64,000 nt of DNA from Allodiplogaster sudhausi (Eukaryota; Nematoda; Chromadorea; Rhabditida; Diplogasteridae). The stretch is from positions 45,001-109,000 of the forward strand of contig CALZFC010000253.1 of NCBI GenBank assembly GCA_945643635.1. Reading direction: 5' to 3'. Shown here piece after piece: positions 48,892-62,035 of the stretch (the stretch's first letter is position 1; every line of letters begins with the position of its first letter). Under the pieces are notes generated by a model. That model was given only the letters and a program-made list of their open reading frames with translations. It was not told where the DNA came from and ran no database searches. The position numbers and the translations under genes were made by a program.

Positions 48892-49347
48892 ACTTTTTTA
48901 TTGCTTTCGCTTTCTATTCGTAATGTAAAATATGCCTGAAGACAATTAGAAATATTGACTAGTTGAGTAGTTGACTTCTATTAGACATATACCTCGCGAG
49001 CTCTTACTTACTTGTACTGGCCAGTTGCCTAAAAACTCTTTTTTTTAAAATTTTTTTCTTATTGACATTGCATTCATAACAGAAGAACAGCAATTATCTA
49101 GCTTTAGAACGTCTAAAATCGTACTGGTTAAAGTCCATAAATCCCTGCTACCGTATTCCAAGCTGTCCCTGCGGTCTTTGAAGCTGCGCCGAAATTCTTC
49201 TTCTTCATAAATATGCAGCGCGTCCTTTTAACACTTCACAGGTTCTTACAGTTCTTCTACCCTTATTGAATATAAAGTGAGTGTACTTGTAAGATTGATG
49301 TTATGCCGCTGTACTAACCTCTTTATTCACCTTTAATTGTCAAATAA

Positions 49348-49752
49348 ATGAAGCGACGTCAAATTTCTCTCGAACTCATTGACATGGAGAGAAAAAAATG
49401 GAACGACGATATGAACCAGGAAAAAAATCGTCTTGCAGGACAGCCGAGTTCTCAGATTCACTTGTGTTCTCTTCTCTTTCTTTCTCGTTTTCTCTCTCTC
49501 TCTCTGTCCCTCTTTCTTTCTCGTTTTCTTTCTGCTTCTCTCTCTGTCTCTCTCTCTCTCTCTCTTCCTAGTTGTCCGCTCCCATTTTTTCGTCGTCCTC
49601 GGTCTCAGAGTACGTGGGCGACGCTTGCAACCTGATCGTAATGGACACGTGAGACATCAGAGTGCATACACAAAAAGAAAGACATGTCTATCTACATCTC
49701 AATAAGCATACAAACATTCATCTCTCAATAGCCTCAGGACACTCGGAGATGA
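49348..49752 (+). CDS. Small unidentified gene, partial model
   Basis: A 5' open piece from ATG 49348 (RRQISLELIDMERKKWNDDM), then an exon 49609-49648 (YVGDACNLIVMD, donor GTGAGA) joined in phase to an exon from 49738 (acceptor CCTCAG) giving a short C-terminus TLGDE. Reading the last exon in another frame gives a longer ending to 49868, but with poor codon bias. A still earlier start at 49213 (MQRVLLTLHR) is possible. The link between the first piece and 49609 is not established. Family not recognised. Confidence 0.3.
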
Positions 49753-50096
49753 GTGAATCCAAAACTGAAGCAGAGATCAGTTTTATATTAAATGGACGAC
49801 ACCCTCTTCCGGTTCCTCGAGAGCTTGTTGCATCTGCCTTGTTAGTGCTCGAAAACTTGAAAGCATAGCAGGTTCTGTTTTTATAGAAATCAAATTGAAG
49901 AGAAAACAACATATGTTAACACTTCCGTAAACAATTATTTGATAACAAACTATTCATAAGAAATGTTGGACATGTTCAGGATCAAAAAGGAGATCTCAAC
50001 AAAAGAAGCAAAAACGATTCTCTACCTTCATCTACGCGACATTCCAAGACTACAGTACTCCAAAAGATATGAGGGTACCGTACTTCTTAAGGAAGC

Positions 50097-51042
50097 ATTT
50101 CCCCTCTGCCCAAACGATCGCGATTCGCGAATTCGTCATTCTTCTGCACCTCCTTGATCTGCTGGCTGGCCTTCCTTAATTCGGTCTCTTCGAGATCCAC
50201 TTCGGGGAAGATCTGTGGGAAGTCGAATTGGAAGTCCTTCTTCTAAAAAAAATTCAGAAAACCTCTTGGAATTAGGATTTAAAAAACATGCAAATTAGAC
50301 CACCATAACAATGTAGCTTGTTTATAATCACAATTATTATAATAATAAGACATTCATTTTTTTGATGTGAAAAGTAAACAGAAGCAAGTAAACAAAGAAA
50401 CTGACCATAAATACATAGGCATATTTCTTGTCGTCATCTTTCCAGATGGCTCGCTTGTACTGGTAATCCTTCGGATTGTGCCACAGAAACTCGCCCATTT
50501 GAACCTGAAATAATTCACACTAATACGTTTTCTTGAAATATATCAGCATCCTTTCCATAAAGTAAAAAAAAAAACATTTAAACACCAAGTACATATGCAT
50601 AAAAAGATTACAACGTCATGCAAACCTCAGTCCGGACATCTCTGACGGGAAGACCGTAGACCTTGCTCAGATATTCGCGGATATCGTGGCGAGACATTCT
50701 TAATTTCTTAATAGTAACTTAGAAAAATGATGGATGAAAGTAGTACGTGCACACTTTCTGTTCATTGTTATTCAGAATATGGGGGAGACCATTTTAACTC
50801 TCACTGGGATTCAAGAACCCCAGATTTCTTTTTAAATCTGGGATTAGTGATTTAATCACGAAAATGAAGGCGGGAATATTGCTTTATCCTTGCCTGATGT
50901 CCACCTCGAACTTGACGCAGTTGCGAGGAAGTCGCTCTCGGCCGACATTCGAAGTCTCAATCGGAGCGACCCAGAAGTCAGGCAGGAACAGACGACGCTG
51001 GGGAGCACCCGGCTGCCAGAGACGAGGCAGACGAGAGACCAT
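50097..51042 (-). CDS. mrpl-23: Mitochondrial ribosomal protein L23 (uL23m)
   Basis: Four exons: 51042-50894, 50698-50626, 50504-50406 and 50242-50097 (TAA). The N-terminus MVSRLPRLWQPGAPQRRLFL, PDFWVAPIET and PRNCVKFEVDIR, then MSRHDIREYLSKVYGLPVRD, and WHNPKDYQYKRAIWKDDDKK match the uL23m family, which sits at the exit of the mitochondrial large-subunit tunnel. The rest (QIFPEVDLEETELRKASQQI, ending RGEMLP) is the usual charged helical tail. The start ATG follows a CT tract and ccttccccagag, i.e. an AG acceptor right before the ATG, consistent with spliced-leader addition. Intron 1 has a GC donor (AG|GCAAGG). It lies about 780 bp downstream of the UGGT stop on the same strand, so an operon is possible. 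Confidence 0.9.
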
Positions 51043-51054
51043 CTCTGGGGAAGG

Positions 51055-51145
51055 AGAGAGAGAGAGAGAGAGTGAGAGAGAGAGAGGAGAGTGAGAGAGT
51101 GAGTGAGAGAGAGTGAGAGGGACAGAGAGAGAGGAGAGAGAGCGA
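51055..51145 (+). repeat. (GA)n tract upstream of mrpl-23
   Basis: On the transcribed (minus) strand this is a CT tract running into the AG just before the mrpl-23 ATG, i.e. a possible outron polypyrimidine tract. Confidence 0.8.
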
Positions 51146-51785
51146 GAGAAATTGAGAACAAATGAAGGTAGAGATGAAAGAGAAGAGTGAAAATACATGA
51201 GATATTAGAACTCGGATGGATGTCACCGATTTTATGTATTACTTTCAATGGTACTGCTTTTATTTATCGCTAGAACCCAAGACGAAATCATCAGGAATAA
51301 ACGATCTAGATTCTCACAGTATTAACTTCCCATTTACGTATCTGTCAAACACACAAAAAAGGTTCTTCTAATCAAAAGATACAATTTTAACCAAGACATT
51401 TAAATCTAAGCAAGACAGGGAGTACTTCTAAAACGCGACTAAATTATCACAAAACATAGAGGAATCAGATGCGAATTTTGCATCCTCGAGAGAGTCCCGA
51501 TCATATAAACAGAAGAACTTAAGCTAGGAGGGTAGAGATAGATTACCCGAAACGAAACAAATCAACAATGAAAGAGGTAAATGTCAAATCCATAAATATC
51601 ATAAATTAATTCCACTGCAATTTTGTAAGGTCAGCCTTACAAGCAAATTAGTTTCACCTCTCTTCTCTATATTATGTTTTTATATATTAAGTTATACTGT
51701 AAGTTGGAATAAAGAATATAATCTTGAAACAAAAAATTCTAAGAAACTTAAACAGGAGAAAAGTGCAAATAGATGGTCGTTTTGT
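51146..51785. other. Intergenic spacer between UGGT and mrpl-23
   Basis: AT-rich with no exon seen on either strand. Confidence 0.6.
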
Positions 51786-51791
51786 TTTATT
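51786..51791 (-). terminator. Polyadenylation signal of the UGGT gene
   Basis: AATAAA on the minus strand, about 28 nt past the UGGT stop codon. Confidence 0.6.
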
Positions 51792-51818
51792 GAGCCCGAT
51801 TTCTTCTTCTATTTCTTC

Positions 51819-54800
51819 TCAAAGCTCTTGATGTTCTTCGCTAGCCGGATCTGCTTTCTGAAGCAGAAAAAAAATTTGCACTGTTTTAATAAATGGATGG
51901 AGAGAGATCATGTGGATTATACATTTACACAACCAATACAAACATTTCTAGTCTTTTATCAACATTAAATACCTCCGGTTAAGAAAAATACGATGTAAAT
52001 GCAAAATAAAAAACAAAAAATACACTGTACCTTCGCAGTCTTCTTTCCCTTGTCCTTGCCGCCGGCTGCCCCTCGGGCGATGACCTCCTTGATCTCCGCA
52101 TCGTACGCCTTCCACTCGGGAATGATTCGCATCGCCGAATCCAACTTCGGCTCTTTCGTCAGCGGGTTGTTGCACTGTAAACTTGTTGCCTATTAAATGG
52201 TTTCTTAAACATAAACAGAAAGTAAAGGGGAACCAGGGTAGGGATCTTATTACAAATAATTGTAAGACCAAATTTAACATTAATATAGTAATATAAAATA
52301 AAATATTTTCCATATTAATATCGGGCGAAATTCGAAGATATGTCAATAATAACCTTTAAAGGATGTACAAAAAAAGAGTATGTTGGAGTCATGATAACAA
52401 CAGCATCCCCCCATTCACTGACCAGATCAATTGTCTTGGCAGACGTTTTGCTCGCGTCATCGCACCATGTCTCGCACCAGAGCCACTCTTGGGGAAGGGA
52501 CTTGATCCGCACTTGGTGCAGCATGTTGTTCGGCAGGTCCTGGGTGGAAAGAATCGGTTACTGTATCAGCTAGAAGAAGCAGGAATAGGTCGAAACAGAT
52601 TGACAATTAGAATGAGCAGAAGGGAGGATAAAGAAAGCAGAAGACACTATTTAGCCAAAATGAGCAAAACGAAGAAGAAAAAACAAGATCTACCTGATCA
52701 AGATTGGAGAGCGAGTTGGGATCCGCGCTGAGTCCCTGGTACTGTCCTCTGAGGCGGTCGCCCGCGGCTATTTGACGGAACTTTTGTAGATCGATGACGT
52801 AGAGGGCACTGGAATAGAAGAATTTCAGTGAATAAAATATACTTAAAACAATGTGCTTCCCACCACTTTTCCTCTAATGTAAGGCCCCATTAGTTCCCTT
52901 CTAAAGCAAGTATCTAGAGCTCATTTCCGAGTGTTGACAGCCTCGCTCTGCTTCTCACTACATGTCAACCTATTCCCTAGATTTTCAAATCCTTCTAATG
53001 CTAACCTAATATGATACTGCCTTCCAGCGAGATGATTGGCCCAGTAGCCCTGCTTCCAGAAGCGGAAGCCGTCCATCTCCTTGCGACTCTCGCAGAAGGG
53101 AACATATCTAAAGAAAAAGGAGATTTTGAAAGCTATTTAAACATATTAGATGCCAAAATGATGATTATTATTTTTCTTTAAAAGTGTTATGCGTCATAAA
53201 TCAAATATATATATACCAATAATATCGTACCCATAAGGCGCTCCAGAGAGGTCGAAGTTCATCAACTCGAGCAGATCTGCACGGACTACTTGATCAGCAT
53301 CAACAAAGATAATCTTGTGGACATCCAAAGGGAAGAGCACGTCAAGGAAGAGGATCTGAGAAGAAGAAGACACACTCTCTCTGCTTCTCTCTCTCTCTCT
53401 CTCTTTCACACACACTCTCTCTCTCTCTCCGTCTCTCCCTCCTCCTGTCTCTCACCTTGTATCCCCACATGATGCGATGCTTCTCCTTCTGCTGATGCAG
53501 CCAACGCGGCCACTTGTACTCCACCAGTGCGTACTCGAATCCGTATTCTTCTGCCATAAGTGGCAGAGACTCCTGAGAATATCAACGATATGGAATAAAA
53601 AAAAACGATTAAAAGGAGATGGATAGTTCTCCTTATTCTCTAAATTTCTCAACTTTCATATCCTTCAAGTTCCCCCTCTTTCTAATTACAAGATATACCG
53701 AGGTCGGAAAAGCCCGCAAACCTTAAACTGCGGGGAGAGATAGTTCTTGAGCAACCAGAACTTGACAGGGCTCTTGGTCTGCTTGACAACGGAGAGAATC
53801 ATGATTCGCATGAATCGTTCGTAGAGATGACCAGAAGCCAGCGAGAACACGTTGATCGTCTCGTGCTTCTCTCCGCCACTCCCAACGATTCTTAAGTATC
53901 AGCTGATGGTGAGATTAGATAATATTAATCAATTAAGACTATTTTAGATCTGAAAGTAAACAAGGAAGAATACAGGACAACACAAAGCAAAGAGCGAAAT
54001 GGCCATTCGTGTATATCGGTAGCCAATTATGGCGATATCTACTCTTTACGCTCTAATCGTAACAATATCTTTAAAAAAGCAGGAGTTATCTCTTAAAAAG
54101 CCAACACTATTTAAGAAAATAAAACACAATAACGGTTTTAAAAAATGCAAAGTATGGTAAATGAATAAAAAGATTTCTGACGTATTGCTGATGGTGTTCC
54201 AAATCTTGCCACCTGTCGAGTCATCGTTGGCCTCGTTCAGAAGACTCTCTTCCTCCTTGCCTTCTCTCTTTGCCACGCGCACTCGAACTGTTCTACCGGC
54301 GAAGGAGTTGATCAGGACGCGAATCACCTGCAATCTCATCCTCATACAAAATTCACAAAAATAAAATCAACATTTTTGTTTTTACAGAATTGTATATTCC
54401 ATGCGATTGCAAGCCTTAAAAACGCTAATTGAAATTATAATCCGCTCAACCACTGAATGAGGTGTCCAATTTGTCAACAACGCAAGCGCTGCAACAAAAC
54501 ACTTAATGCGAAACATTTAAACATATGAATAAAAATATACTTGTTCGCCAAGATTCATAAAATATACCTAACGTATTCAAATATACAGCTACAGCGATCT
54601 AGCAATAATAAAAAAGATCCCACCTCTCCCTGCTCGACCGCTCCCTCTGTGTTGGAATGAGTTGCAATCTGGTAGATGTCCTTAGATTTACCCTCGCGGA
54701 ATCGCAGTTGCCACGATCCGGGGCTAGCCTCAAATATTTTTACTTATGGCAAATCCAAAACCATAATAATGCTTGATAAAGCAACGTAATATATTTTTTT

Positions 54801-55442
54801 TAACGGAACATACGAATGAATATACCTTAAGCTGGAAGTAGCCAAGATTAGCCATGACAATGGTGTCAAACATTGTCGGAGAGGAAGGAGTGCCAAGCAC
54901 GAATTGCAGACCACGAGGAGGAGAACCCGTTTGCTGCAATCAATCGATACGTTTTCATATTTAGTAATGTTGTATAAAACTGTGAATTAGTCTAAATCAT
55001 GCCTAATTAAGAAAAGAAACATTCAATATCTTCTTATTATTTTGATTGACCAACCTCTTCGAAGCAATGTCCCTCCAGTAGAATATGCTCCAATGAAAAC
55101 CTCGCAATCACATCGTTGGCAACCTCAACAAAAGCAAAATTAAAAATAAAACACTCTCCAAATTTCAATACAGTATCCTCAATATAACTTTGATAACAAA
55201 TTTAGCTTATAAAGATACTTATTAGACCAACCTGTTCCATTTTGATGTTATCCAAGTCGTAGAGTGCTGAGACAGCCTCGACCATCCAGGAGTCGGGAGG
55301 GTGCACGGAGAGGGTGAGGAGCTGTTTAGAGGGGAGGGAAGTGAAGAGAGCTCGAGGAGGAGAGATGCCGCCGGCTGGATCGAATCCCAGTTCAGAGTCG
55401 CCGACGTAGCGGTAGAATCTGAGGGGAGAAGGAAGAGAGAGA

Positions 55443-55538
<96 letters not shown>

Positions 55539-58500
55539 TATTTCAACTTCGTGTCATACCTCTTGAGTGGTAGCTCACTGAGTTTCGCCTTCGGGTTAAA
55601 GATTATCTTCAGGTCGCAGTTGACGGCGGCACGGAGCAGTTCCAGGATTGAGCTGAAAAGGAAAGGATTACTGCACTCCATAAATACGCATAACCAAATT
55701 GCCTCCAATTAAGTCTCAGGACAAAGAAGAGTATGGATTCATTGAAACCCGATAGTCTCTGAGGGAGTAAGAACATTACAGAACTGTCTTTTCTGAAATA
55801 AGGAATCGTACGAGAGTTTCTGAGCAGATCTGGAGAGCGGATCAACGACGGCGACGATGCCAGCCGTCGACTTTTCTTCATCCTCCGCTGGCAGACTAAG
55901 GACACTGCAATTAATTTGATTAGTTAAGAAATTACTCTTTAATTACCCAATAAGTCGTGCAAATGAAACGGTAGTTAAATCGAATTGAGGAACTGCGTAG
56001 GACGGAGACAAAGAATTACAAGTTTACAGAGAGAACGAACGATAGATAGAGATAAAGAAAGAGAGAATGATAACCTGTGTTTCTCTGCCGCGAGCTTGAT
56101 CCACTGCCTCTTTCGTGCTACCGCGTGTTGGCCAATCAATGCGAAGGCTCTGCAATTAGAAATATCAATCAATCAGAATTATCAACTGCAATAAGAATTA
56201 TCAACATTCAAGCTTATCGCTGGAGCAGATTCCCTGAGAAGTACCTACGAGTACACTTTTCGTTAAGATCATGAATTACGCACCTCATCGCAACATCAGA
56301 AGCCTTTCCGTGTCTTCGCTGCACTTTCCACTGATCGACGCCTTCAGCAATGACCTATCAAGTAGAAGCGTGATACGCAACTCAGAATCAAGCCCTTTTA
56401 ATCATTTATGTTTTCATTCTTACTCTACATCAACCAACAAAGATAAACGTATTTCCTTTGAAATACTTTCCTTACTACAAAATTACAAAATCATCGCAAA
56501 CAGTTAGAGGTAAGTCGAAAAACTCGGCCAACCTCGGCTCCCTCTGCAACAAGAAGCTTCTCAAGCAGTGGAATATCCTCCTCGCCAAGTCCGTCGCTCT
56601 CAAGCGGTCCGATCTAAACATTCATACCATCGTTTTTGTAACCGAAAGAAAAATAATTTTAAAAAAATCTGACAATAAGTCCATTCGCAATAACTGCCGC
56701 TTCTCCTGGTGCCAAGCCAACGACTTCATTTGCAAAGCTAAAAAAAATTGCATTTAGCAAGCCAGTTGAAAAAAAAACAGATTGAAAAAATTATAAAAAC
56801 AACAGCAATAAGTAAAAATACGATTATAGCAAAACGGACGTTCTCTCCATTTTGATCCGGTCACATCCCATGAGCTTCTTCTCCTTGAGGAAGCCCTCGA
56901 CATCCATTCCACTGACAGCAAGATCCTCTAGCTTCAGGGTGCCCTTGGCAAGACCCTCGGCGTTCTCCTCCTCAATATTCTTTCTTATCTAGCAGTACTT
57001 TCTTAAATGCAAAATTGTCTGTTCTTTTATTTCGGGAATAAAAGAAACGAAGCAAAAGAGGAGCCCCCAACCTTGAGAAGCTTGGGCACGAAGAGCTTGG
57101 CCTTCTCAGGCGGGAGAGTGCGAAGGGCGGCGTGGACGAGGAAAGTGAGCGAGTCCGTACGGCAGCCCGCGGCCTCGTCCTCCGGATTCGCGAGGAGGCC
57201 CACCTTCATGGGAGGGGGGGGATGACTAAGTATTCTCTAGCGCTGACCACTAGTTGAAAGATTTCGTTTACGTCTTCTCACAAGACAAATGGAAACCGGT
57301 GTGGTGCTGGGAAATAACATGTTCTGGGATAGTAAAAGTTCAGAAAATGAAATATTTCTAATAACATATACACTATTACAATTAGGTATACAATTCTTTA
57401 GAATATCCCATGTTTACAGAAAATGAAGTCTCTATACTGATGTTACAGTAGAATAAAAAAAATAATAGAAAATAAAAAGAGGAACCCGTGCTCGGTTGGA
57501 GAACTTGATGTGTTTGAGTGCAGAGTAGAGAGTGCGGCGTCCCTGAGACTTGTCCAGATCCGCCGCGATCCAGAGAGTGATTGGCCGAGTGGCCGAGTCT
57601 TCTTCTCCGCGTTGCGCGTAGCGTTGCCGCGACGCGACGCAGCCAGCCTAATCAAACACTCGTATTTTATTGGCTTCCTTACTTTTACAAAATTGCTACA
57701 AACAGTACAGATTTACAGCAAAAATAATTATAATAATAAAATCATTAAAAGGCCTATTTATTCTCAACCTATAGATTGGCAATACTCACCTTCTTAGCAT
57801 CAGAAAGTCGTGAAAACTCGCTTGGCGTCTTGGCAGAGCATTCTTAAGGAGGACAATTTACTCAAGCATTTCAATATGACCAGATCAGTCAACTAATAAG
57901 TACTTATATGATCGTTAATTAAAGAGATATTAATTATAATGTTTTACGTGTGATATCAGACAGATCGATATATCTCTTGGCAGTGGGAGCATCGAGGATG
58001 AGTCTGTTCAGCCGAGGCATCACATCCGGCTGCTCGATCAGCCAGTTCTGCACGTTTCCTGCGAATGTCAACAACTATTCCATCTGTTATGGATCACATG
58101 ATTAAATGAATAATGCAAAAGCTTCCTCTAGCCTAAACCCTTTCTGGAACAAAGCAATGAAATCTGATATAGCTTAAAAAGTCCCTGAAAACTATAAATT
58201 ATTGTCCATTTTTGATTCACACCTTGAACATAGAAAAGCGAAAGTTTCAGAGTATTCCATGAGACTAACAACGTTCTTGAATGACTACAGTATTCCCCAG
58301 TCTACCGTACCTTTGTCCTTGAGTTTTCCATTCATGACTGCCCGTTGGATCTTCGGCGAGATTCGCATCACCTCCATCATTACGGTCTCCTCGAACTTGT
58401 CGTCGCGGATCTAAAACTCCTGTTGATAATTACAAAACCATTCAAAATCACTTTTTCCCTAATTACGGAATACCTTTCATATGTAATAGAAAATACAAGA

Positions 58501-61500
58501 TAGGAAATGATTGGGAGATTTGCCAGCCCGAATTGTGAGTGTCCAATAGTCAGGGTCAGATCGTAAAATCAACCGAACATCATCATTCGCATTCATTAAA
58601 ACTAACACCAGCATCGTCAAGGACGAATCCATTGAGCATGACCTTCGGAGCTGCGCCCAGAGACGTCTTCGCCAAGAACTCGCGGCCACTCTGCAATTAT
58701 TTTTAAAACCCTTACACATTCAACAACAAAAAAAACTTGAAAAGTATCGTAAGTAATTAATCACACGCTTCGCCAGACTTCTAAATAGATAAAATCTTAT
58801 AAAAAAGCAAGTTATGAAGATAATAATCAAGCGGAATAAAATATTTCGTATTATATTTCTCGTAGTGACCTCGCACAACCAACCAGATATGTGATTGCAC
58901 TGATTAAATGAAGAGAACGAAAAAAAAATGCAAATCGTGACATATTGCACAAGCGATACAAACTGACATCTCTGCCCTGGTTGAACTCGCTTCCTGCGCC
59001 GAAGACTTCATCATAATCGCCGTCATAGTTGGCCTCGAAGTACTTTCGAACGTTCTCCACTGTCAGGGGCTCGTCCTTGCTAACGATTGAATACAACTGC
59101 AATCGAATGTTGAAATAACATACAGATATATTATATCTTTCAAAATCACATCGTCTTGGCTTCACAGCTACATTTCTCTTTAATCAGTGCCTCCCTCATA
59201 AAATTCTGTTATGCTGATCTCTACATAGAATCTTCACAGTATGTTCTTCATTCACTTTTGCTGGACAGATTATCTATCACAAACGTGGGGCGCTCCGAAA
59301 TTAATTTAACGGGGAGTGTGCATTTGTCATTGAGTGTGTAATGTTCGTATGATCAGACTTGAAGGACTCAAACAACCTTAGTAAGAGCAAGGAGTGCCTG
59401 GTCAATGTCCTTTTCTTGTTTGACATAGTTGAACAAGTTGAGGACAGCCACGGAGACATCTTCCTTCCCTGTCACCTCCTCGGCAGCAGTCACGACAAAC
59501 GAAACACCAATTCTGGAATAAATATTATAGGTCGACTCTGTTGGCTACCATAATGTGATATAATGAAACTTAAAAATCTACACAAAAATACCTGAGTGGA
59601 ATCGCATGTCTGAAAAAGGTGTAGGCGATTGTGAGAAGTCCTTTTGTCTGACTATCAGCTGGGTCGATAACGAATACCTGGAAAATTATTTTCTTTAAAC
59701 CGTTGTTCTTAACGTGTTATGAATTTCCGAGACTGCAAAAAGGACCAATGAATGCTAGTTTAAAAAAGGAAAGTATTTCTAGAGTGCGCTGAGCAACCTG
59801 ATTATTTACCTCTCCACAGAATTTGGACAAGTTAACTCCACGTTTCGCATGAATATATTAACTTTGAAAAGGGAAAACTTCAAAAGGTGCTTAAAAATAA
59901 GCTTATCATAATGGACCCTTGTCGATTCATTGATCATTGGTTGCTTTTTATCAGGAGGAAAGATCAATTCTGAACTGACCAGTGTGAAAAGATTCCTAGC
60001 AATTGGTCGAATCATGCCAGGATAATATGGCTGGAGCATGAGCTTGACCGAGTTGCCCCAGTCCGCGTATCTCTTGTCCGTATCCAGGTTGTTGATGTAC
60101 TGAACAACGACAAGAAGACTGCAATTGCTTGCAATTCAACTAATCGTGCCCCATTCTCAAGGAACAGTAGAATAATCTTACTTCCCCCCTTTACCAATCG
60201 TCAGCAATACAATTAATTTAAGCTCGTATTAATAAACGACTAATTATAAACTATCAAAAGGTTAACCAATATAAATATATTTTTGCTACGAAAAATTTTT
60301 TTCCCTTCAGCAAAACGAACAAAAGGCTTCGCCTCGCGATAGTCGACAGCGTAATTCGGCTTCTCTTCAGAGAGGTCAATGTTCGCGAGGAGTGGCAGAT
60401 ATTCGCGCTGAAATTGTAAACTGCTATTCGATTATTTTAGCGTAATAACAATAAGATAAAGTATACCTTACTTCAATAATAAATGGAATAAAAAGTATCA
60501 AACAATTTAATTGAATACCTTAAATCCTAAGGCAGCGAATCCGCTTGCAAGCTTTTCCTCTTGCTGAAGAGTATCGATCAGCTGGAAGAGATCGAGCGAG
60601 TCGACATCCAAGTTGATTCCATTGATGAAGAGGGCCGATTCGCCTGCTTCCACGCTCACCAACTCGCTCAGGATGTTCTGAAATTAAAACAAAATTATAT
60701 AATTAAAGATTACTTTTCATTCCAATTTAAAGTGAACAAAGAACTGGTGTAAACTTGAGATATTTCTGGAATGAATGCCAATGTGACTGTACCTGATTCG
60801 CCTCAACTTCCATCTTTAGTTGATCACTAACGGCTTCTGATGCAAGCGATCTGAATTGAGATGAAAAAGTAAATCTCACTGTTAGCAAATTCAAAGGAAT
60901 AATTAAAGATAAATTCAGAAAGAACAAACCGGGCATGAAGAGGGAAATTCTGAGAGAGCTCCTTGAGGACTGGAATCGCTTCTTGAGGAGTGCCAACGTT
61001 CATTATCTGCAAGTTGCAACCTCATTTAAGTAAGCATATTCACAATTTTGTACCTATTTTCTTCATCAAAACCCATCGTGAATGTTGAATGTCTTTTATA
61101 AAGTATAAATGAAAAAAAATGAAAATATAACCTTGGCCACAGCCTGATAGGCTAGATTCTGGACCTGCCACACTTTAAGAGGGGCCAGCTCTTGAGTTTC
61201 CTTCAGATGCATCCGGAATGTAGAAAGTGTCTCCAATTCCGAAGGATGAAGCTCCCTATAAATAAATTTTGTTTATTAATCCCTACGAACACAAAGCTTT
61301 TGGAGTTCTATCTGAAAATATAGTTGTATCACACTAATTGCAGCCTCACAAAAATTACAAATGTATACTCGTTTTGTCAAACTAATGGAACCCATCGAAA
61401 AAAACGAAGCGGATTGTTCCCACAAATTTACACCAAAAGGAGGCAAAGCTCAGATAATGTAGGTAACCATCACGGGATTCAGTTCAAGCGTTGGTTAGAT

Positions 61501-61987
61501 CTTCATTGCTAGGCTTCGAACTTGGACCTTACGCCTGGAAATTGGCGAGCACAACCAATACTCTATCCCAACATGTTACAACGACTAATGCAGCTACTTT
61601 CAAATGGACTGGTAAGAACCATGCATACGCACTAAATATCATTGAAGAAGGTTGTATCTACTCGTTTACACGAGCTTCATTACTAAGTCTGAGAGGTCAT
61701 TATTTCATCTTACCGAAAACATAAACTTTATGAAATACGAATAATTTTTTTAAATCAAAAGGTAAATTTACTTGAGCAGTTTGATGTTGAATCCATGCAG
61801 ATCATCCTCGTCTTCTTCCTCCAAGTCGCTCTTCTTGTTAGAGTCGTCCTCCGCCTTGTACTCCGTATTCTTTATGGCCAATTCTACTCCGTATCCAGAG
61901 AGAGCGACTTTCTCGGAAGATGGAGTCTGAAAAAGAGCATCGGAATAAGGCAGGGAATACCCATTCAATGAGACACACAATCAGAGA

Positions 61988-62035
<48 letters not shown>

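Noticed and set aside
49738..49868. Longer last exon reading SFILNGRHPLPVPRELV
   Set aside because: The frame is open but codon bias is poor and it is out of phase with exon 49609-49648.
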